Origin: JBKPDV01 sp046728075
GTDB taxonomy: Bacteria; Acidobacteriota; Thermoanaerobaculia; UBA5066; Gp7-AA6
DNA length: 22,441 bases
Reading direction: 5' to 3'
Assembly (NCBI GenBank): GCA_046728075.1
Contig: JBKPDV010000200.1
Span: forward strand, 1 to 22,441
The translations under genes were made by a program, and so were the position numbers. Below the pieces are notes generated by a model. It saw only the letters and a program-made list of their open reading frames with translations. It was not told the origin of the DNA and searched no databases. This document shows positions 8,314-15,514 of this stretch, one piece after another. The stretch's first letter is position 1. Each line of letters opens with the position of its first letter.

Positions 8314-10029
8314 CTAGGCGGGCTGCCGCCGCCCGCCGGGAGCCGCTGCCGGCGCCTGGCTCTGGTAGCGTGCCACGGCCAGCTCCTCGTTGAAGAACAT
8401 CCGGTCGCGCCCCAGCGTCTCCCCGAGCGGGGAGCGCTGGACCATGGACAGGACGGACGGGTTCAAGCCCACGAGCCACAGAGTGACGCCGTCCTCGCGG
8501 CTCCGCTTCTCGCCCTCGATGAGCATCTTGAGAGCCGTGTATTCGAGGTCGAAGACGGCGCCGAGATCGAGCGCGAGGATCCTAGGCCTCGTGTCGGCTC
8601 CGGCGATCAGGGCGGCGATCTTCTGCCCGACACGTTCCGCGTTGGCGAAGAATATCCGGCCCTCGAGCCGCAGCATGAGAAGTCCCGGAAACGTCTCGTC
8701 CTCGGGATGCTCGTCCGAGCGTGGCCGGAACACGTTGGTCCCAGGCTTGCGGCCCAGGACCTGGACGGGCGGGTCCGCCACCTGGTAGGCGAGCGCCACG
8801 AGCGAGAGGATGATGGCGACCACGATCCCGCGGAGCGTTCCGAAGAGCATCACGCCGGCGAACGCCGCAATCGCCCAGACGAACTCCGTCCGGCGGATTT
8901 TGAGGATCGAGCGGAACTCGGCCGGCTTGATGAGGCCGATCGAATAGACGACCACGACCGCCGCAAGCGTCGCCTGCGGCATGAGACCGATGAGCGAAGC
9001 GAGGAACAGCATCGTCGCGAGCGTCGCCGCGGCCGTGACGACCTGCGCGAAGCTGCTGCGGGCGCCCGCGTGCCGGTTCACGGCGGTCTGGCTCGTTCCG
9101 CCGCCCGAGGGCATCGCCCCGAAGAACGCGCCCGCGCCGTTCGCGAGGCCCGTCGCGAGGAGCTCCCGGTTCGGCTTCGGCTGCGGCTCGTCGTCGCGGG
9201 CGAACGCGCGCCCTGCCGCGACCGTCTCCGTGAACGACATGAGGGCGATGCCGATGGCGGCGGACCAGAGAACCGCCGAGAGCGAGAGATCCGGGACGGT
9301 CAGCGGAGGAAGACCGGTGGGGATCTTGCCGACGAGCTCGATCCCCCGCGCCTGGAATCCCAGAAGGCCCGCGCCGGCGATCCCCAGGGCGACGGCGACG
9401 AGCGGCGCGGGCACACGCGGGACGAAACGCTCGAGGGCAACGAGGATCGCGATCATGGCGAGTGAGAGCGCGAGCGTCGGCAGTGCGGTCTGAGGGATGT
9501 GCTCCACGGTTGCGGCGAGCTTCTGGAGAAACGTCTTGCCGGAGACGTGAAAACCGAGCAGCTTGGGGATCTGATCGCAGACGATGACGACGCCGATGCC
9601 AGCCTTGAAGCCGACGAGCACCGGTTCAGAGATGAAGTTCGCGACGAAACCGAGGCGGAACAAACCGGCGACCACGAGCATCCCTCCGACGAGCAGCGTC
9701 AGCGTCGAGACTCCCTTGAGAAGCAGGGCCGGATCGCTTCCCGGGAAAGCCTCAGCGAGTCCGGCGCCCGTCAGGATCGCGAGCGTCGTCGTCGTGCTGA
9801 CCGAGAGGACGCGCGACGTCCCGAGCATCGCGTAGACGAGCATGGGCAGGAAGGCGGTGTAGAGGCCCACCTGGACGGGCAGGCCGGCGACGGTCGCGTA
9901 TGCCATCGCCTTCGGGATGACGACGGCCGCCGCCGTGAGGCCGGCGACGACGTCGAAGCGCAGCCACGCCTTGCGGTCGCCGACGAGGCTGTTCCCGCTC
10001 GCGCGGTCGGGCGCTTCGGCGGAGCTCAC
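8314..10029 (-). CDS. SulP-family anion transporter with STAS domain
   Basis: The 571-residue inner-membrane protein carries the SulP opening VVAGLTAAAVVIPKAMAYA, then VGLYTAFLPMLVYAMLGTSR, and many further hydrophobic helices to about residue 420. A cytoplasmic STAS domain occupies about 448-550 (LRLEGRIFFANAERVG, ILALDLGAVFDLEYTALKML). Members move sulfate, bicarbonate or other anions with protons or sodium; the substrate cannot be read from sequence. The helix region TETVAAGRAFARDDEPQPKP and the following GLANGAGAFFGAMPSGGGTS block are also characteristic. The GTG start at 10029 overlaps the upstream TGA (GTGA), no ribosome site is seen, and the frame is open far upstream only as a shadow of the neighbouring gene. 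It is the last gene of the ppk2 operon. Confidence 0.92.
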   Translation of the reverse strand: MSSAEAPDRASGNSLVGDRKAWLRFDVVAGLTAAAVVIPKAMAYATVAGLPVQVGLYTAFLPMLVYAMLGTSRVLSVSTTTTLAILTGAGLAEAFPGSDPALLLKGVSTLTLLVGGMLVVAGLFRLGFVANFISEPVLVGFKAGIGVVIVCDQIPKLLGFHVSGKTFLQKLAATVEHIPQTALPTLALSLAMIAILVALERFVPRVPAPLVAVALGIAGAGLLGFQARGIELVGKIPTGLPPLTVPDLSLSAVLWSAAIGIALMSFTETVAAGRAFARDDEPQPKPNRELLATGLANGAGAFFGAMPSGGGTSQTAVNRHAGARSSFAQVVTAAATLATMLFLASLIGLMPQATLAAVVVVYSIGLIKPAEFRSILKIRRTEFVWAIAAFAGVMLFGTLRGIVVAIILSLVALAYQVADPPVQVLGRKPGTNVFRPRSDEHPEDETFPGLLMLRLEGRIFFANAERVGQKIAALIAGADTRPRILALDLGAVFDLEYTALKMLIEGEKRSREDGVTLWLVGLNPSVLSMVQRSPLGETLGRDRMFFNEELAVARYQSQAPAAAPGGRRQPA

Positions 10030-11132
10030 GGCGACGACGCCGGGACCGCGGGCGCCTTCGCCTCCTCGCTCATCCACTCCTGGAACAGGTTGTAGAAGAC
10101 GACGAGGAGCACCGGACCGATGAAGAGACCCAGGAATCCGAACGCGAGGACGCCGCCGGCGACTCCGAGGAACACGACGGCGAGCGGCGCCTCGATGCCG
10201 CGTCCGATGAGGAGCGGGCGGACGACGTTGTCGGAGCCGCTGACGACGATCAGGCCCCAGAGACCCATGAAGATCGCCCACCCCGTGTGCCCGTTGGCGT
10301 TCAACCACAGGGCGGCGGGCAGCCACAGGAGGATCGGCCCGCCCGGGATGACGGAAAGGAAGAACGTCGCCATGCCGAGGAGGAACGCCTGCGGGACGCT
10401 CGCGATCCAGAATCCGATCATCGCGAGGATCGCCTGCACGACACAGGTGCCCAGCAGCCCCTTGAACACTCCGACGATAGTGGATCGGACGACGGCGACC
10501 TGGCGGCGACCGGTCTCGCCCGCGAGACGGAAAGCGACGCGGTCGACGTTCGCGGCAAAGACCTCCCCGTGGATGTACAAGAAGGCCGCGAGGAAGAGCG
10601 CGAGCAGGAATTCCAGGATCCCGATGCTCACGCCCGCGACGGCGCCGACGAGGAAGTCCTTGACGGGCCCGAGATACGGGCGGAGCGCCTTGCGGAACTC
10701 CTCGGGGTTGTTGGCGTAGAAATCCCACTTCGCGACCGCCGCCTTCCCCACGAGGGGCACCGCGGCGAGCCACGCCGGCGCGGCCTTGAGCCCGCCCTCG
10801 AGCATTCCGTTGAACCGCGCGCCGAGCTCGGGCAGGCCCGCCGCGACGTTGGCCGCGAGAGCGGCGATCGGAACGAGGAGCACGAGAGTTAGGAGGAGCG
10901 TCGTCGCGACGGCGGCGAGCTTGCGGCGTCCGCCGATGAGCCGCACGACGCGGTGGTAGAGCTTGCGGGTCGAGACGGCGATGATGGCGCCCCAGAGCGC
11001 CGCGGTCAGGAACGGACGCACGACGAGGAAGCAGCCGACCACGAGGGCCACGATCGCGGCGCCGACGGCATAGCGCTCGTAGCGGCGCAGGCCGCTGGGC
11101 TCGGGGGGAAGGGCTCGGACTTCGCTGCTCAT
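10026..11132 (-). CDS. AI-2E family transporter (UPF0118 permease)
   Basis: The 368-residue protein has the AI-2E/PerM-type layout. Paired N-terminal helices (YAVGAAIVALVVGCFLVVRP and ALWGAIIAVST) are followed by RKLAAVATTLLLTLVLLVPI, a periplasmic region of about 100 residues, and four or five C-terminal helices including FLLGMATFFLSVIPGGPILLWLP and DNVVRPLLIGRG. IPGGP and the DNVVRP motif are the family landmarks. Relatives include the putative autoinducer-2 exporter TqsA and sodium/proton antiporters, so the substrate is open. The ATG at 11132 has a GGGAGG ribosome site 6 bases upstream and overlaps the upstream TGA by 4 bases (ATGA). Its own TGA overlaps the SulP start in the same manner, indicating co-translation of three membrane proteins. 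Confidence 0.9.
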   Translation of the reverse strand: MSSEVRALPPEPSGLRRYERYAVGAAIVALVVGCFLVVRPFLTAALWGAIIAVSTRKLYHRVVRLIGGRRKLAAVATTLLLTLVLLVPIAALAANVAAGLPELGARFNGMLEGGLKAAPAWLAAVPLVGKAAVAKWDFYANNPEEFRKALRPYLGPVKDFLVGAVAGVSIGILEFLLALFLAAFLYIHGEVFAANVDRVAFRLAGETGRRQVAVVRSTIVGVFKGLLGTCVVQAILAMIGFWIASVPQAFLLGMATFFLSVIPGGPILLWLPAALWLNANGHTGWAIFMGLWGLIVVSGSDNVVRPLLIGRGIEAPLAVVFLGVAGGVLAFGFLGLFIGPVLLVVFYNLFQEWMSEEAKAPAVPASSP

Positions 11133-11896
11133 TTCTGGCCTCCCATGGTCTCGAGCAGCCGCTTGATCGGCTGCTGGCTGACTCGGATGAGTCCCTTCGA
11201 CGGATTGTTCAGGTCCAGGGTCACGGAGACCGTCAGCGCGATGATCAGGATGAACACCGCGGTGCCCGCGAGCGACGTGCCCGACGACGTGCCCTGGTCT
11301 CGCCCCACGAGAGCGGAGACGACGCCCGCGGAGAAGAGCAGCAGCAGGAGGGTGGTCGCCGGCAGGCGGTCGCTCGCCGCGGCGAGGCGTGAGGCGTGGC
11401 TGCTCGTGAGCGCGTTCAGTGTCTGCGTCAGCGGAACGGCGATCGGAGTCCCGGCGGCGATCGCTTCGCCGACCAGGTCCGTCATCCGGCCGTGCATCTG
11501 CGGGAAGCGGGTCAGGGCGTCTCTCGCCTCCGAGATCGACCCGGTCCTGGCGGCCTCCAGCCGCAGCTGCGTGTAGTCGCGGATGACCTCCTGGAGCCTG
11601 CCGCGGACCGGCTCGGGGAGAAGCGTCGCGCAGGTGTAGAAGTCGCCGATCGCGTTGCTGTCTGTGATGAGGGCCTCGCGGCGGCGCTCGTACTTGTTGA
11701 GCGCCATCGAGAAAGTGAAGGCGAGCAGCAGGCCGAGGAGGGCGAGCGCCGCTTCTTCCACGGGGCCCTCGAGGATCGCCCGCCGGTCCAGCCGTCTCCT
11801 CCGGGCCCACTCCCACGCGACGAGCCACGACGCGCTCATGACCACCGCGACGAGGAGCGCCGCGGCCAGAGGATGCAGGTCCGAGACGGCTTCCAC
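11129..11896 (-). CDS. DUF4239 (bestrophin-like) membrane protein
   Basis: The 255-residue protein has an N-terminal helix (AAALLVAVVMSASWLVAWEW), a second one in LALLGLLLAFTFSMALNKYE, a long soluble middle region (RRREALITDSNAIGDFY, LPEPVRGRLQEVIRDYTQLR) and two C-terminal helices (LPATTLLLLLFSAGVVSALV and GTAVFILIIALTVSVTLDL). The FTFSMA..KYERRRE..I.DSNAIG block and LDLNNPSKG are typical of the DUF4239 bestrophin-like family, whose role is unknown; an ion-channel-like function is only a suggestion from fold resemblance. The start is GTG 11896, with GGGGGAA 4-5 bases upstream as a weak ribosome site. It lies 15 bases after ppk2, and its TGA overlaps the AI-2E permease start. Confidence 0.78.
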   Translation of the reverse strand: MEAVSDLHPLAAALLVAVVMSASWLVAWEWARRRRLDRRAILEGPVEEAALALLGLLLAFTFSMALNKYERRREALITDSNAIGDFYTCATLLPEPVRGRLQEVIRDYTQLRLEAARTGSISEARDALTRFPQMHGRMTDLVGEAIAAGTPIAVPLTQTLNALTSSHASRLAAASDRLPATTLLLLLFSAGVVSALVGRDQGTSSGTSLAGTAVFILIIALTVSVTLDLNNPSKGLIRVSQQPIKRLLETMGGQK

Positions 11897-11911
11897 GATT
11901 CCCCCGGACCG

Positions 11912-12721
11912 CTAGTAGACCCCGGGGACGAAGCGCCGGCGTGCGATCGAGGCCTCGTCGTCGTACGTCCCCTTCTTGGAGCGCTTCGGCAGACGGATCT
12001 TCTCCCGCGGGACCTTCTTGTACGGGATGAGCGACAGGAAGTGCGAGAGGCAGTTGAGCCTCGCGCGCTTCTTGTCATCCGAGCGGACGATGTACCACGG
12101 CGCGTGCCGCGTGTCCGTGGCGGCGAGCATCGCGTCGCGCGCCTTCGAGTACTCGTACCACTTCGTGCGTCCGGGCAGATCCATGGGGGAGAGTTTCCAC
12201 TGCCGGAGAGGATCGGTGATGCGCGCCTCGAACCGCCGCGCCTGTTCCTTGTTGCCGACCTCCAGCCAGTACTTCACGAGCGTGACGCCGCCGTCGACGA
12301 TGTACTTCTCGACGGGGGGGCAGCGCTCCATGAACCGGCGGTACTCCTCCTTCGTGCAGAAGCCCATCACCCGCTCGACGCCCGCCCGGTTGTACCAGCT
12401 GCGATCGAAGATCACGATCTCCCCCGCCGCCGGGAAGTGCTCCATGTAGCGCTGCATGTACATCTGAGTCTTCTGCCGGTCCGACGGCGCCGGCAGCGCG
12501 ACGACGCGGAACACACGGGGGCTCACGCGTTCGGTGAGCGCCCGGATCGTCCCGCCCTTGCCGGCCCCGTCGCGGCCCTCGAAGACGACGATGATCCGCT
12601 TGCCCTCCTGCTTGACCCAATCCTGCAGGTGGCAGAGCTTCGCCTGGAGCCTTCGCAGCTCCTTCGTGTACTCCTTCGTCTTCAGCTTCGGATGCTCTGA
12701 ATTGGCTTCCTTCTTGGCCAC
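11912..12721 (-). CDS. ppk2: Polyphosphate kinase 2 family protein
   Basis: The 269-residue cytoplasmic enzyme transfers phosphate between inorganic polyphosphate and nucleotides. The Walker A loop is GRDGAGKGG (residues 49-57). Then come LPAPSDRQKTQMYMQRYMEH and the Walker B and active-site block IFDRSWYNRAGVERVMGF (Asp106), with KYWLEVGNKEQARRFEARI, LSPMD and the C-terminal YSKARDAMLAATDT.HAPWYIV. Length and motifs fit a single-domain PPK2; donor and acceptor preference (ADP, GDP or AMP) is not readable here. The frame is open 32 codons further upstream, but I choose GTG 12721 because GAGGAG lies 7 bases before it and relatives begin near this point. It is first in an operon with DUF4239, AI-2E and SulP genes, with a candidate operator in the upstream gap. 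Confidence 0.93.
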   Translation of the reverse strand: MAKKEANSEHPKLKTKEYTKELRRLQAKLCHLQDWVKQEGKRIIVVFEGRDGAGKGGTIRALTERVSPRVFRVVALPAPSDRQKTQMYMQRYMEHFPAAGEIVIFDRSWYNRAGVERVMGFCTKEEYRRFMERCPPVEKYIVDGGVTLVKYWLEVGNKEQARRFEARITDPLRQWKLSPMDLPGRTKWYEYSKARDAMLAATDTRHAPWYIVRSDDKKRARLNCLSHFLSLIPYKKVPREKIRLPKRSKKGTYDDEASIARRRFVPGVY

Positions 12722-12798
12722 GGCTCGACTCCTCGCTCCCGCTCCGTGTGTCGACCGGCGCGTTTTCGGCACGCTACCAAAGGGGTCCGAAGCGCGAC

Positions 12799-12818
12799 CA
12801 TTGGACCTAGGTCCCATG
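12799..12818. promoter_or_regulatory. Perfect palindrome upstream of ppk2
   Basis: CATTGGACCTAGGTCCCATG contains a perfect 12-base palindrome (GGACCTAGGTCC, 12803-12814) extended by three more pairs on each side after one mismatch. It lies about 78 bases before the ppk2 start in the 213-base gap between ppk2 and the exchanger gene, so it may be an operator for the ppk2 operon. The half ACC-TA-GGTCC also matches the core ACC[AT][AG]GGTCC found three times at 20057-21211. No clear -10/-35 pair is visible, and nothing else in the gap looks coding. Confidence 0.4.
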
Positions 12819-12934
12819 ATTTCTGCTCCCGAGGGGCATCACGACCTCTGGAAAATCTGTTGGATGGGAACGAGTACGGCCGCTTGACGTTCGTCACCGG
12901 AGCCCGCACGAAGCGCATCTGGTACTGAGACGCC

Positions 12935-14023
12935 CTACTCCGCCGACGCGACGGGGATGAAATAGAACATGAGCGCCACGATCACGTAGAGCGCCGTGAG
13001 CTGCACTCCCTTGAACCAGTTGGACCGCCCGTCTCCCGAGACGATCGCCCCGATCAGCACCGCGAAGAAGAGGGAGCCGACCTCGGCCCTGCCGAAAGAG
13101 AGCGTCATCGGCCCCGGTCCCAGCACGTGGCTCGCGAGCACGAGCGCGGGAGCGACGAACAGGACGATCTGGATGCTGCTGCCGAACGCGATTCCGAGAG
13201 ACAGGTCCATCTTGTTCTTCAGGCCCATTGCCACGCACGAGCCGCTCTCGGCGGCGCCGCCGACGATCGCGACGAAGACGAGACCGATGAACGTCTGCGA
13301 CATCCCCAGGGCCTTGCCCGTGCCCTCCGCCGCGCCGACGAGGATCTCGCTCATCCAGGCCGCCAGCACGGAGGCGACAACGAGGCTCCCAGCCGCGCGG
13401 CCGACGCTCCACGCCGGCTCCTCGTCCTCGTCGCCTCCCGCCTCCCCCATGCTCCGGAACTCCTCCGGGTGCGTCCGGAGCATGAAGACGAGGTACAGCG
13501 CGTAGGCGAGCAGGAGCACGATGGCGAGCCCGGTGTTGAGCAGGCCCTCCTCGCGGATGGGGCCGCCGGTCGAGAAGAAGCGCGAGAACGCGCTCGGGAT
13601 CGCGAGGCTGATCGCCGCGAGCAGCATCATCGTGCTGTAGGTGCGCGCGGCCGCGGGGTTGTACTCCTGTGTGTGGTACCGGATCCCGCCCCCCAGCATC
13701 GCGACCCCGAGCGCAAGGAGGAGGTTGGCGAGGATCGCGCCGATGATCGACGCGCGAACGAGCTCGTGATTGCCGGCCTTGAGCGCGACGAGGGCAATGA
13801 TGAGCTCGGGAGCGTTGCCGAACGTGGCGTTCAGGAGCCCTCCGATCGCGTCGCCGGTCCGATGGGCGATCTGCTCGGTCGACTGGACGATGAGGCCGGC
13901 GATGGGCACGATCGCGAGCGCCGCCGAGAAGAAGAGCACAGGGTCCGGCACTCCCGCGTGCTCGAGGATCACCGTGATAGGAATGAACGCGAAGAGCCAG
14001 GAGATCGACGGCTTGAGCTTCAC
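12935..14023 (-). CDS. Calcium/proton exchanger (CaCA, Cax/ChaA type)
   Basis: The 362-residue inner-membrane antiporter shows the two CaCA alpha-repeats: GLLNATFGNAPELIIALVAL in the first half and VGGAAESGSCVAMGLKNKMD with LGIAFGSSIQIVLFVAPALV in the second. An acidic loop (GEAGGDEDEEPAW) lies between the halves, as usual for the family. It probably expels calcium or another cation in exchange for protons. The second repeat has GGAAES where many Cax proteins have GNAAEH, so ion selectivity may differ. The GTG at 14023 overlaps the TGA of the outer-membrane-factor gene (GTGA) and has no ribosome site. It is therefore the fourth gene of the efflux operon, an unusual companion for an RND pump. 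Confidence 0.9.
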   Translation of the reverse strand: MKLKPSISWLFAFIPITVILEHAGVPDPVLFFSAALAIVPIAGLIVQSTEQIAHRTGDAIGGLLNATFGNAPELIIALVALKAGNHELVRASIIGAILANLLLALGVAMLGGGIRYHTQEYNPAAARTYSTMMLLAAISLAIPSAFSRFFSTGGPIREEGLLNTGLAIVLLLAYALYLVFMLRTHPEEFRSMGEAGGDEDEEPAWSVGRAAGSLVVASVLAAWMSEILVGAAEGTGKALGMSQTFIGLVFVAIVGGAAESGSCVAMGLKNKMDLSLGIAFGSSIQIVLFVAPALVLASHVLGPGPMTLSFGRAEVGSLFFAVLIGAIVSGDGRSNWFKGVQLTALYVIVALMFYFIPVASAE

Positions 14024-15513
14024 GACGCCGGAGGAGCCGCCCCGGCCGGCTTTGTGGCGGGAGGAGCAGCGGACGGGGTCGGCTTCGGGGCGGGAGCAGG
14101 AGCCGCCGGCGACTGCCACGCGGGGCTCGGGATCATCCAGCCGCCCCCCAGCGCCTTATAGATGTTCACGTAGTCGACGAGCAGGTTCAGACGCTGGCGG
14201 GCGAGCACGATCTCGGCGGGATAGAGCTGCTGCATGGCATAGAGGACTTCGAAGTAGTTGGAGAGGCCGCTGTCGTAGCGCAAGTTCGTCAGGCGGACCA
14301 TTTCCCGATAGTCACCGACGGTGCGTTCCAGCTCCGCGACCGACGACGCGAGCTTCTCGCGCGCGTAGAGGACGGTCGTCGTTTCCGAGAATGCGCCGGT
14401 CACCGTCTGCTCGTAGGCGACCCTCGACTGCTGCCACTGAGCGTAGGCCACGTCGTACTGGCTGATGAGCCGTCCTCCCTGGAACAGGGGACCGAAGAGT
14501 CCCGCGGCGATCGACCAGGTTCTTCCCTCGGGAAAGAGGTTCGACACTTCGGGACTCACGCCGCCGAAGAGTCCGGTGAGGCTGATCGTCGGGAAGAAAT
14601 TCGCAGTGGCTACGCCGACGAGCGCATTCGCGGAAATGAGCTGTTGTTCGGCCTGCCGGACATCCGGCCGCCGCTGGAGCAGCGTCGACGGCAGTCCCGC
14701 CGGCACGTCGGGCGGCATCGGCTGGCTGGCGAGGTCCAGCCCGCGTGGGATCGAGGCGGGGTTTCGTCCCAATAGGAAGTTGAGCTGATTCTCCGTCGCC
14801 TCGATCTGTCTTTCGATATCCGGAATCTGGGAAGCGACCTGGTATCGCGCCGCCGAGGCGTAGGAGGTTTGCAGAGCCGAAGCCGCTCCCTCATTCAACT
14901 TGCGCTGGAACAAGTCGAAGGTCTGCTGGAACGCATCGACGGTGTTCTTCGATATCGCGAGCTCTTCGTCGAGCTCGCGAAGTTGGAAATAGGTGACCGC
15001 GACCTCCGAGACGAGAGAGAGCATGACTCCTTTGCGCGCCTCTTCCGAGGCCAGGTACTGGGCCTTCGCGGCCTCGTTCGATCGCCGGACCCGGCCCCAG
15101 AGATCGACCTCCCATCCGAAGTTGACGTTGACGCTGTGGAGATCCTGAGTCGTGTGGGTGAAGGGCGGAGCGAAGCTCGACTGCTGTCCCCGCGACCACT
15201 GTCCGCCGTAGAAAATCTGCGGCCAGAACTCGGAGCGCGCGATTCCCGCGCGCGCCCTCGCCTCTTCTACCCGCCACGCGGCGAGCTGGACGTCATACCC
15301 GCTCGCAAGAGCCTCGTCGATGAGCTCCTGGAGCTTCGGGTCGTGAAAGACCTCCCACCAGGGCTGGTCGGCAAGGGATGCGGCGGGAGCCGGCGGCCCC
15401 TGCACCTCGCGGTACTGATCGGGAACGGTGACCGGAGGCTGCTTGTAGTTCGGACCGACGGCGCAACCGGCGAGCAGGACGAGGCCGACGAGGGTCGCGG
15501 CGAGCTTCTTCAC
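14020..15513 (-). CDS. Outer-membrane factor lipoprotein (NodT/OprM type)
   Basis: The 497-residue TolC-like protein forms the outer-membrane exit duct of the RND pump encoded upstream. The signal peptide ends in lipobox LLAGC (Cys17), followed by AVGPNYKQPPV as in OprM/NodT relatives. Two outer-membrane-efflux repeats then appear, the first with SGYDVQLAAWRVEEARARAG and FGWEVDLWGRVRRSNEAA, the second with RRPDVRQAEQQLISANALVG and LFGPLFQGGRLISQYDVAYA, and a conserved YVNIYKALGGGW near the end. A Pro/Ala-rich tail of about 30 residues is extra. Two in-frame GTGs exist. I choose 15513 because GGAGGG lies 8 bases upstream and it begins the signal peptide directly. It starts one base after the pump gene stop. 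Confidence 0.94.
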   Translation of the reverse strand: MKKLAATLVGLVLLAGCAVGPNYKQPPVTVPDQYREVQGPPAPAASLADQPWWEVFHDPKLQELIDEALASGYDVQLAAWRVEEARARAGIARSEFWPQIFYGGQWSRGQQSSFAPPFTHTTQDLHSVNVNFGWEVDLWGRVRRSNEAAKAQYLASEEARKGVMLSLVSEVAVTYFQLRELDEELAISKNTVDAFQQTFDLFQRKLNEGAASALQTSYASAARYQVASQIPDIERQIEATENQLNFLLGRNPASIPRGLDLASQPMPPDVPAGLPSTLLQRRPDVRQAEQQLISANALVGVATANFFPTISLTGLFGGVSPEVSNLFPEGRTWSIAAGLFGPLFQGGRLISQYDVAYAQWQQSRVAYEQTVTGAFSETTTVLYAREKLASSVAELERTVGDYREMVRLTNLRYDSGLSNYFEVLYAMQQLYPAEIVLARQRLNLLVDYVNIYKALGGGWMIPSPAWQSPAAPAPAPKPTPSAAPPATKPAGAAPPAS

Positions 15514-15514
15514 G

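Noticed and set aside
10030..10773. Long N-terminal extension of the SulP protein
   Set aside because: This stretch is the out-of-frame shadow of the AI-2E permease. SulP similarity begins shortly after the GTG at 10029, which overlaps the permease stop.
12746..12928. A possible 60-residue protein in the gap between ppk2 and the exchanger gene
   Set aside because: There is no ribosome site, no recognisable family and no start context. It overlaps the candidate ppk2 control region.
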